A stretch of DNA of 13,043 nt from Gemmatimonadaceae bacterium (lineage in GTDB: Bacteria > Gemmatimonadota > Gemmatimonadetes > Gemmatimonadales > Gemmatimonadaceae): assembly GCA_013816695.1 (NCBI GenBank), contig JACDDZ010000025.1:1-13043 (forward strand), in the 5' to 3' direction. Under the pieces are notes generated by a model. That model was not told where the DNA came from, did no database searches, and saw only the letters and a program-made list of their open reading frames with translations. Below, piece after piece: positions 1 through 5,552 of this stretch. Positions within the stretch are counted from its first letter, which is position 1. Each line of letters begins with the position of its first letter. The translations under genes were made by a program, and so were the position numbers.

Positions 1-2
1 AC

Positions 3-8
3 TATAGT
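3..8 (+). promoter_or_regulatory. Possible -10 box upstream of tRNA-Gln
   Basis: TATAGT at this position matches five of six bases of the sigma70 -10 consensus. It would start a transcript near base 15, giving a leader of about 38 bases before the tRNA. The matching -35 element would lie left of the window and cannot be seen, so this is a weak call from one hexamer and its position. Confidence 0.3.
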
Positions 9-28
9 AGAGCGCTTTAGATTTGGTT

Positions 29-53
29 ATCCGGCCTTTGGGTCGGATTTTTT
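29..53 (+). terminator. Terminator-like hairpin directly 5' of tRNA-Gln
   Basis: Bases 29-36 pair with 41-48 (eight pairs, one of them G-U) around a four-base loop, and a run of six T (48-53) follows. This is the form of an intrinsic terminator. Its T-run reaches the first base of the tRNA. It may end an upstream transcript, but a tRNA promoter located further left would then have to be read through it, so it could instead be a leader hairpin. Confidence 0.5.
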
Positions 54-125
54 GCCCCTTGGTGTAACTGGCAACACGCCTGATTCTGGATCAGGAGAGT
101 CCAGGTTCGAAACCTGGAGGGGCAA
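53..125 (+). tRNA. tRNA-Gln (anticodon CUG)
   Basis: A full cloverleaf can be drawn. The acceptor stem is 53-59 with 118-124 (seven pairs). The D stem is 62-65 with 74-77. The anticodon stem is 79-83 with 91-95, around loop 84-90 with anticodon CTG at 86-88. The variable loop is 96-100. The T stem is 101-105 with 113-117 around the loop TTCGAAA. CTG decodes the glutamine codon CAG. The weak U-A first pair of the acceptor stem is typical of bacterial tRNA-Gln. The discriminator base is A125 and the CCA tail is not encoded. Its 3' half is partly duplicated near 1674-1720, which suggests that it has served as an integration target or has been duplicated. Confidence 0.95.
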
Positions 126-132
126 CTTTGCG

Positions 133-164
133 GCTCCGACAAGTTCTGTTGTCGGAGCTTTTTT
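133..164 (+). terminator. Intrinsic terminator after tRNA-Gln
   Basis: A perfect ten-base-pair stem (133-142 with 149-158) with a six-base loop is followed by six T (159-164). It lies eight bases after the tRNA and is a textbook rho-independent terminator. Its position also argues against starting the next gene at the TTG at 128, because that would translate through the terminator. Confidence 0.9.
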
Positions 165-241
165 ATTTCCGTTCGGGGACATCTACCCGATATTTCACCG
201 CAACATCCGCTTGGCCTGCACGTCCACCAAACCCACGCCGT

Positions 242-1180
242 ATGCGAAAGGCATTCGTTGGCATCACCGACTCCGAGTGGTTCGAATTTCTAGCGAACCG
301 TCCGGAACTTACTGAGGTCAACTTTTGGCAACCCGGGGGAAAGGTGCTTTTTTCTGCCTTAGCGCCCGGCGATCTATTCTTGTTTAAGCTGCATTCGCCG
401 AACAACTACATTGTTGGGGGCGGCTTTTTCGAGACTGCTTCCCTACTTCCAGTTTCGATTGCGTGGGAGACGTTCGGCCCCATGAACGGCGTCGCGTCAT
501 TGGAGGAACTGAGACGGAAAGTGGAGAGGTTTCGGAGAACGGCCAGTCCGAGCAACGAAGACTACACGATCGGAAACATTGTTCTTCAGAATGTCTTCTT
601 TTTCCATCGCACGGCGTGGATCCCTAGTCCGAGAGACTTTTCCCTGAACATCGTCCAAGGGAAGGGTTACGATCTCGATACCGGAACGGGGCGAGAATTG
701 GCGGCAGCGCTCGAGGTCAGCCTTAACGGCGGGCAATTGGTGTCGACGCAACGCACCGTCGCCGAAGGCATGGTATCCCGAATGTTTTCAGATCCGGTTC
801 TCGGCCGCCGTCGGCTCGGTCAAGGCGGTTTTCGTATCAGGGTAACGGACACGTACGAGCGTCAGTGTGCTGTCTCGGGGGAACACACGCTTCCAGTATT
901 GGAGGCCGCGCACATCAAACCAGTTAGTAGAGGGGGAGAGCATAAGATTTCCAACGGGCTCTTGCTTCGCTCCGATATCCATACTCTGTTTGACCGCGGT
1001 TACGTCACGATTACGCCGGATTTGAGGTTTCGGGTCAGCGGCCGTCTAAACGAAGACTGGCAGAACGGGAAAGTTTACTACGCGCTCGATCAGAGGCCAA
1101 TTCGATTACCAACAGATGCCGCGTGCTCGCCTGATCGTGAGATGCTTGAATGGCATGGCCAATCGGTCTTCTTACGATGA
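242..1180 (+). CDS. HNH endonuclease, probable modification-dependent restriction enzyme
   Basis: The protein has 312 residues from ATG 242. The open frame reaches back to TTG 128, but that stretch crosses the tRNA terminator, and the conserved-looking N-terminus begins at this ATG (MRKAFVGITDSEWF). No clear ribosome-binding site is visible. The C-terminal third is an HNH_2-type nuclease (COG3440-like): C209 opens the CAVSGE segment, followed by EAAHIKP with H224, N238 in the SNGLLLRSD stretch, and H247 in DIHTLFDRGY. These supply the metal-binding His-Asn-His residues. The N-terminal domain (about residues 1-100) has EVNFWQPGGK and PGDLFLFKLHSPNNYIVGGG. The second resembles the strand pair of PUA/EVE-like folds that read modified bases; this is inference. 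EVE-HNH type IV enzymes are known, so a role in cutting modified foreign DNA is plausible. The stop codon overlaps the MazG-like gene by ATGA. Confidence 0.88.
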   Translation: MRKAFVGITDSEWFEFLANRPELTEVNFWQPGGKVLFSALAPGDLFLFKLHSPNNYIVGGGFFETASLLPVSIAWETFGPMNGVASLEELRRKVERFRRTASPSNEDYTIGNIVLQNVFFFHRTAWIPSPRDFSLNIVQGKGYDLDTGTGRELAAALEVSLNGGQLVSTQRTVAEGMVSRMFSDPVLGRRRLGQGGFRIRVTDTYERQCAVSGEHTLPVLEAAHIKPVSRGGEHKISNGLLLRSDIHTLFDRGYVTITPDLRFRVSGRLNEDWQNGKVYYALDQRPIRLPTDAACSPDREMLEWHGQSVFLR

Positions 1181-1530
1181 CCACGAAGGCGTGGGAAGTC
1201 GTATTGAAACGGCTTCGCTTCTTTGTGAAGGAGCGCGACTGGGGCAAGTTTCACGATCCAAAAAACTTAGCGATGGCCATCGCGAGTGAAGCGGGGGAGC
1301 TTCTCGCGGAGCTGCGATGGGTAACGAGCGAAGAGTCACTTCAAATACTCAGCGACAGTACCCGCCGCACGAAGGTCGAGCACGAGGTAGCCGACATCGC
1401 CATCGCCCTGTTTCTCTTCTGCGATCGCACCGGAATAAATCTCAAGGACGCCGTAGAGCGAAAGATTGAGATCAACGAGCGCAACTATCCGGTAAGCGAA
1501 GCGAAGGGACGACCGGAACGGCCTGTTTAG
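1177..1530 (+). CDS. MazG-like nucleotide pyrophosphohydrolase
   Basis: The protein has 117 residues from ATG 1177, whose ATGA overlaps the HNH stop codon, so translation is probably coupled. An earlier in-frame ATG at 1150 would overlap further and lacks support. The all-alpha NTP-pyrophosphatase signature is clear: SEAGELLAE gives E38-x-x-E41, and EHEVADIAIAL gives E70-x-x-D73, together the four acidic ligands for magnesium. The tail KIEINERNYPV (K96, N100, N103, Y104, P105) matches the K-x3-N-x2-(K/R/N)YP ending of this family. The length fits the single-domain dCTPase/MazG-like group rather than two-domain MazG. It should hydrolyse a (d)NTP to the monophosphate and pyrophosphate in the cytosol. 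The substrate cannot be read from the sequence. Coupling to a nuclease suggests a nucleotide-cleaning or defence role. Confidence 0.88.
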   Translation: MTTKAWEVVLKRLRFFVKERDWGKFHDPKNLAMAIASEAGELLAELRWVTSEESLQILSDSTRRTKVEHEVADIAIALFLFCDRTGINLKDAVERKIEINERNYPVSEAKGRPERPV

Positions 1531-1538
1531 GCCGCTTT
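1519..1538 (+). terminator. Possible weak terminator at the end of the HNH-MazG pair
   Basis: Bases 1519-1523 pair with 1530-1534 around a six-base loop, followed by C and three T. The TAG stop of the MazG-like gene lies within the loop and stem. The stem is only five pairs and the T-run is short, so termination here would be inefficient. Confidence 0.3.
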
Positions 1539-1578
1539 CAAGTGCGCAAACGTTTCTTTGAGGTAATTTTGCCTTGGC

Positions 1579-1607
1579 TTGAACGCGTCTTTGCTTGGCA
1601 CTACAAT
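1579..1607 (+). promoter_or_regulatory. Sigma70-like promoter for the Nudix-helicase operon
   Basis: TTGAAC (1579-1584) and TACAAT (1602-1607) are separated by exactly 17 bases, the optimal sigma70 spacing. The -10 box matches five of six consensus bases and the -35 box four of six. Transcription would start near 1614, run through the tRNA-like fragment and reach the Nudix gene at 1839 after a leader of about 225 bases. Its distance from the tRNA fragment is close to that of the -10 box upstream of the intact tRNA, so it could be a relic tRNA promoter now used by the operon. Confidence 0.5.
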
Positions 1608-1673
1608 GCTCGTGGCGCTGACGCATTCTCCTGGCTAAACCGGCAAGTTGTCGTAGTTTGATTACTAGTTGCT

Positions 1674-1720
1674 CTGATTCTAGAACCTGAGAGTCCAGGT
1701 TCGAAACCTGGAGGGGCGAC
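1674..1720 (+). repeat. Diverged copy of the tRNA-Gln 3' half (att-like repeat or tRNA pseudogene)
   Basis: This matches 80-126 at an offset of 1594 bases with mismatches only at 88, 91, 93, 94 and 124. The core, 1689-1717, is identical over 29 bases to 95-123. It contains the whole T arm (CCAGG TTCGAAA CCTGG) and the 3' acceptor strand. The anticodon stem no longer pairs, and no 5' acceptor strand complementary to GGGGC is found upstream, so it cannot fold as a functional tRNA. It is either an attachment-site repeat left by integration at the tRNA 3' end or a decayed second tRNA-Gln. Confidence 0.8.
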
Positions 1721-1838
1721 TGAAGCACTTGCCACACGAGCCTCCGCCAAGTCGTCGCATTCAATCGTTGGCGATAGAACACCATGCGTCGCGCGTGTGG
1801 CGGCCGCAGTAACGGAGGTCGTCCAACCGATTTCGTGA

Positions 1839-2234
1839 ATGCCCACTCGAGTTATCGCCGCGGTCATCGAACGCAATGGCTTGTTTCTCGTCTGCCGACG
1901 TCCCGATGACAAGCGTCACGGCGGACTATGGGAATTCCCGGGCGGAAAACTCGAGCAGGGCGAGAGCGCGTTTGAGGGCACCCGCCGCGAACTCGAAGAG
2001 GAACTGGGCGTCCAAGTCAAAGAAGTTGCGCCCACATTGTTCTCGGTGGCCGATCCTGGATCTGACGTTGTGATCGAGTTTACTCCTACCACGATTAGAG
2101 GTCTACCCCAAGCATTGGAACATTCGGAGATCCGATGGACAGACTTAGCGGCGCTGCAGCTACTGGATCTCGCTCCGAGCGATCGCCGCTTCGTTGAGTA
2201 TTTGACGCCGTTGCGGGTTGCTGCTAAAGAATGA
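1839..2234 (+). CDS. MutT-type Nudix hydrolase
   Basis: The protein has 131 residues, the usual size for MutT/NudG-like enzymes. The Nudix box G-x5-E-x7-R-E-U-x-E-E-x-G-U is complete: GKLEQGE followed by SAFEGTR and RELEEELGV. The preceding GGLWEFPGG segment is typical of MutT-type 8-oxo-dGTP diphosphatases, as is the late WTDLAALQLLDLAPSDRRFV segment. An in-frame TGA at 1836-1838 lies directly before ATG 1839, so no earlier start is possible. A GGAGGT sequence at 1814 is too distant to be a standard ribosome-binding site. The enzyme should cleave a nucleoside triphosphate to the monophosphate and pyrophosphate, either an oxidised nucleotide or another modified (d)NTP. Its stop overlaps the helicase start by ATGA, which argues for a job linked to that nuclease-helicase rather than general housekeeping. 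The exact substrate is unknown. Confidence 0.92.
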   Translation: MPTRVIAAVIERNGLFLVCRRPDDKRHGGLWEFPGGKLEQGESAFEGTRRELEEELGVQVKEVAPTLFSVADPGSDVVIEFTPTTIRGLPQALEHSEIRWTDLAALQLLDLAPSDRRFVEYLTPLRVAAKE

Positions 2235-5200
2235 GCAATCTGCCCCGGGGCCTCTACGAGATCCTTGTCACTGAATTACTCGCTGATCAGTTAGCTGATC
2301 CGCAGTTGATTGGGATTCCAGATCTTGGCGATCTGCGGAACGCCGAAGCGGCAGACCGAATCGCGCTTCATGTGGGAGCGCTCATTCAACGCGCTATCGA
2401 CGGAGCTCCAGACGAAGCCCGTGCGTCGGTCGGGATCCAATTAGCACAACGGCTCATCACGGAAATCCTCAGCCATGTGGGTGATGACAAGCTCACCGGA
2501 GTCCGCCTAGCGAGCACGGCCAAGGTGCTTCGCGCCGTTCGCGCTCGGCTGCCTGATGGCACTGCTGAGATCATCCGACAGCCTCTGACGCCGCTGCTCG
2601 ACACGACGCTCCTGACAAATTCTCCCGGTGAACCTCGTGTGGGTCGTGAGCTTGAGGCGGAGATCTATTCGGCGGACCGGATTGATATCGTCATGGCGTT
2701 CATTCGGCGAACCGGAATCGCACCGATGCAAGAGGCTCTTCAAAGGCACGTTGATGCCGGCAGATCCGTGCGGGTGCTGACGACTACCTACACTGGATCC
2801 ACCGAATCCGAAGCCCTCGAACTTCTTCTAAAGCTTGGCGCGGACGTCCGCGTGTCATACGACACATCAAGCACTCGGCTGCACGCAAAGGCTTGGCTGT
2901 TCCATCGCGACTCCGGCTACTCCACAGCCTACGTGGGCTCCTCAAACCTCACCCACTCGGCCCAAGTTACCGGACTTGAATGGAACGTTCGGGTATCAGC
3001 AGCGCGGAACCGAGCAGTGGTCGAGAAGATCGCGGCCGTGTTCGAGAGCTACTGGCAGCAAGCCGATTTCGAGGCGTACGATCGCGATCGCTTTCTTGCA
3101 GCCGGAGAAGACCGCGCATCCTCTCTGGCCGTGCTTTCGCTTAGCCCGATAGAGATTCGACTGGAGCCTTTTCAGGAGCGGCTGCTTGACCAAATCGAGC
3201 TCTCTCGGCAGCAAGGATTCCATCGCAACCTGCTCGTCTCAGCGACCGGAACGGGCAAGACCGTCATGGCAGCGGTGGATTACGCGCGACTCAAAGATCG
3301 ACTGCCGCGAGCTCGATTACTTTTCGTCGCCCATCGGGAGGAAATCCTCGCACAGAGTCGTGCGACGTTCGCTCATGCGATGCGAGATGGTACCTTCGGT
3401 GAGCTTTGGGTCGGCGGGAAGCGGCCGAAGCTGTTTGAACATGTTTTTGCATCTGTACAATCATTGAATGCGTCCGGGATGGACTCGATTGATCCAGCGC
3501 ACTTTGATGTGATCATTGTCGACGAGTTCCATCATGCCGCCGCGGCATCTTATGAGCGATTGCTGACGCGTCTCCAGCCCGCGGAACTGCTCGGTTTAAC
3601 GGCGACTCCTGAGAGGAGCGACGGGCTTCCAGTCCTCCACTGGTTCGGTGATCGCATTGCGGCGGAGCTACGCTTGTGGGACGCGATCGACCAGCACCGG
3701 CTTGTGCCATTTTCGTATTTTGGAATTGCCGACAATCTCGATCTTCGCGAAATCCCGTGGCGACGTGGTAGCGGCTACGACGTTAAGGGTCTAACAGACG
3801 TCATCACTGCGTCAGACGTCTGGGCACGCGCGGTCGTTCAGCAGTTTCACTCAAGACTTGGTGAATCGGACAAGATCCGAGGGCTCGGGTTCTGCGTGAG
3901 CGTCGAGCATGCGCGGTATATGGCGCGAGTGTTCAACGAGTGCAGAATCCCCTCGGTGGCGGTGTGGGCGGATACTCCGGACGAGGAGCGGCGCCGGGCC
4001 CTGTCCGATCTGGCCGGGGGCCGAGTGAGTGTCGTCTTCTCGGTTGACTTGTTCAACGAAGGCGTGGATGTCCCATCGGTGAATACGTTGCTCATGCTTC
4101 GGCCGACTGATAGCGCACTCCTCTTCCTCCAGCAACTCGGTCGCGGGCTGAGAAAGAGTAAGGACAAGGACCTCTGCACCGTGCTTGACTTCGTTGGACA
4201 ACATCGTAAGGAGTTCCGGTACGATCGGCGATTTCAGGCGCTCTTGGGCGGTAGTCGTGCGTACGTTGAGCGGCAGGTCTCGGAAGGGTTTCCGTTCCTC
4301 CCCGCAGGGTGCAACATGCAACTCGATCGGGTCGCGACGGAGCGCGTGCTGGAGAGCATTCGGCACTCCGTGCCCGCGCGCTGGAATGAGAAGGCGAATG
4401 AGCTTCGGAGCATCGCCGCCGAGCAATCAGGCGTCAGCTTGAAAACCTTCCTCATTGCATCAGGGCTCGACCTAGAGGATGTGTACTCGAACAACCGGTC
4501 GTGGTCTGATCTGCGGCACGCGGCTGGGCTGACCTCGGCGCCGAGCGGGCCGCACGAGGCGCTTTTGCGAAAGGCGTGTGGCCGTTTACTGCATGTCGAC
4601 GATCCAGATCGACTGTATACGTGGCGACGTTGGTTGCAGCGTGATGAGCCAATTGACGCAGGCTCCTTAGCAATGCGCGACCGCCGACTACTCCGAATGC
4701 TGCTCGTGCAGTTGTTCTTGGATCGTGCCTTTGATGCCCATCTGCCATTGGCAGCAGGCGCGAAGATTTTGTGGGAGCATTCGCAGGTTCGGGCGGAGCT
4801 GCTTGAGCTACTCGACGTGCTTTCGGAACAGATGCAGCACGTCCCCATCGCTCTCAAGGTTATGCCGGAGGTGCCGCTCACGGTTCATGCGCGCTACACG
4901 CGTTTGGAGATGCTCGCTGCTGCAGGCGTTGACGATAGTGTTAAAGTCCGCCCATGGCGGGAGGGGGCATTCTACGATAGGGAGTTGAAGGCTGACTTCT
5001 TCGCGTTCACACTGGATAAGACGAGCGGGCAGTTCTCTCCGACGACCCGCTATCGGGACTACGCGATCAGCCGTGAGCTGATTCACTGGGAGAGCCAGTC
5101 GGTAACGCGGGACGAGAGTCCGACGGGTCAGCGGTATCAGCAGCATGCGTCGACGGGGAATCAGATCCTGCTGTTCGGCCGGCTCAACACCGACGACCGC

Positions 5201-5329
5201 GCGTTTTACTTCCTCGGGCCGGCGAGCTATGTCAGTCACATCCAGGAGCTGCCAATGGCGATCACATGGCGGCTTACCCATCCATTGCCGGGAGATTTGT
5301 TCGCGGTGTTTGCGGCGGCAGTCGCCTAG
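2231..5329 (+). CDS. PLD-nuclease / SF2 helicase / DUF3427 fusion protein
   Basis: The protein has 1032 residues, starts within the Nudix stop (ATGA) and is normal for the full DUF3427 helicase architecture. Residues about 110-280 form a phospholipase-D-like domain with one HxK...SSN motif: LHAKAWLF (H218, K220) and GSSNLTHSA (N239). With one motif per chain, the active site probably needs a dimer. The SF2 helicase follows: motif I SATGTGKT (K343), motif II DEFH (431-434), motif III TATP (457-460), motif VI QQLGRGLRKS (634 onward, R638 and R641). The C-terminus, about residues 850-1025, has the DUF3427 pattern with GQFSPTTRYRDYAIS, HWESQS, ILLFGR and YFLGPASY. It is likely a cytosolic ATP-driven DNA-processing nuclease. 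Such fusions occur in defence islands, so a restriction-like role is inferred. The Nudix partner would be co-translated. Confidence 0.93.
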   Translation: MSNLPRGLYEILVTELLADQLADPQLIGIPDLGDLRNAEAADRIALHVGALIQRAIDGAPDEARASVGIQLAQRLITEILSHVGDDKLTGVRLASTAKVLRAVRARLPDGTAEIIRQPLTPLLDTTLLTNSPGEPRVGRELEAEIYSADRIDIVMAFIRRTGIAPMQEALQRHVDAGRSVRVLTTTYTGSTESEALELLLKLGADVRVSYDTSSTRLHAKAWLFHRDSGYSTAYVGSSNLTHSAQVTGLEWNVRVSAARNRAVVEKIAAVFESYWQQADFEAYDRDRFLAAGEDRASSLAVLSLSPIEIRLEPFQERLLDQIELSRQQGFHRNLLVSATGTGKTVMAAVDYARLKDRLPRARLLFVAHREEILAQSRATFAHAMRDGTFGELWVGGKRPKLFEHVFASVQSLNASGMDSIDPAHFDVIIVDEFHHAAAASYERLLTRLQPAELLGLTATPERSDGLPVLHWFGDRIAAELRLWDAIDQHRLVPFSYFGIADNLDLREIPWRRGSGYDVKGLTDVITASDVWARAVVQQFHSRLGESDKIRGLGFCVSVEHARYMARVFNECRIPSVAVWADTPDEERRRALSDLAGGRVSVVFSVDLFNEGVDVPSVNTLLMLRPTDSALLFLQQLGRGLRKSKDKDLCTVLDFVGQHRKEFRYDRRFQALLGGSRAYVERQVSEGFPFLPAGCNMQLDRVATERVLESIRHSVPARWNEKANELRSIAAEQSGVSLKTFLIASGLDLEDVYSNNRSWSDLRHAAGLTSAPSGPHEALLRKACGRLLHVDDPDRLYTWRRWLQRDEPIDAGSLAMRDRRLLRMLLVQLFLDRAFDAHLPLAAGAKILWEHSQVRAELLELLDVLSEQMQHVPIALKVMPEVPLTVHARYTRLEMLAAAGVDDSVKVRPWREGAFYDRELKADFFAFTLDKTSGQFSPTTRYRDYAISRELIHWESQSVTRDESPTGQRYQQHASTGNQILLFGRLNTDDRAFYFLGPASYVSHIQELPMAITWRLTHPLPGDLFAVFAAAVA

Positions 5330-5552
5330 TCCGCTCTTGCTACGGGATCGGTGCGCGAGGTAATTCTCTCTACCTATTGCCTCCGATATCCGGTTTCGGA
5401 ACCGGACTATCTGCTCTGTCTGTGCCGTTCGTGCCGAAAGTCGTGGCGAGTGGCGAAGGCAGGCGGAGAACCCGCCAGCCATTCGCGGTCTTCCCGGATG
5501 TTGTCAGACCGACCACGTATTCTTCCTGATCTCAAATTCGCACACGACCCTC
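5330..5552. other. Intergenic region before the three-gene module, with two hairpins
   Basis: This 223-base gap separates two operons. A perfect seven-base-pair stem with a TCGG loop lies at 5389-5406, and an imperfect stem (eight pairs with one A-A mismatch) lies at 5458-5480. Neither is followed by a T-run, so they are not classic terminators. I found no convincing -35/-10 pair and no ribosome-binding site before ATG 5553. Short open frames here show no coding character. Confidence 0.5.
5389..5406. repeat. Inverted repeat, possible operator or RNA hairpin
   Basis: TCCGGTT and AACCGGA are perfect complements separated by TCGG, a stable tetraloop of the UNCG class in RNA. The hairpin lies about 150 bases before the three-gene module. 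It could act as an RNA stability or attenuation element, or as a dyad for a regulator. Nothing further supports either reading. Confidence 0.5.

Larger units (their letters stand above)
95..1717 (+). mobile_element. Putative tRNA-bounded cassette carrying HNH and MazG-like genes
   Basis: A 29-base perfect direct repeat (95-123 and 1689-1717) brackets the HNH-MazG pair. One copy lies inside an intact tRNA 3' end and the other is a fragment. This is the arrangement left by tyrosine-recombinase integration, in which the element's attP restores the tRNA. No integrase is present and the cassette is only about 1.6 kb, so it would be a degraded or non-autonomous element. The alternative is a tandem duplication of the tRNA gene with later insertion between the copies. 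Confidence 0.35.
1531..1838. other. Intergenic stretch with promoter and tRNA-derived repeat
   Basis: This gap of about 300 bases has no convincing gene on either strand. It holds a sigma70-like promoter (1579-1607) and a diverged copy of the tRNA-Gln 3' half (1674-1720), followed by about 120 bases with no recognisable feature. The best GGAGG sequence (1814-1818) is about 20 bases before the next start codon, too far for normal use. A minus-strand frame across 1336-1785 shows no protein-family features and overlaps the MazG-like gene. Confidence 0.6.

Noticed and set aside
128..241. N-terminal extension of the HNH protein from TTG 128
   Set aside because: It would translate through the tRNA terminator hairpin, and the added residues have no conserved character.
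1646..1718. A second functional tRNA-Gln ending at the 3' fragment
   Set aside because: The T arm and 3' acceptor strand are intact, but no complementary 5' acceptor strand exists upstream and the anticodon stem does not pair. A TAGT/ACTA pairing at 1654-1667 recalls a D arm but lacks the GG of a D loop.
3851..5482. Long minus-strand open frames (about 190-225 codons) inside the DUF3427 helicase gene
   Set aside because: They lie wholly or mostly antisense to a gene with complete family motifs, are rich in Arg/Ser as expected of antisense frames in GC-rich DNA, and show no domain features.
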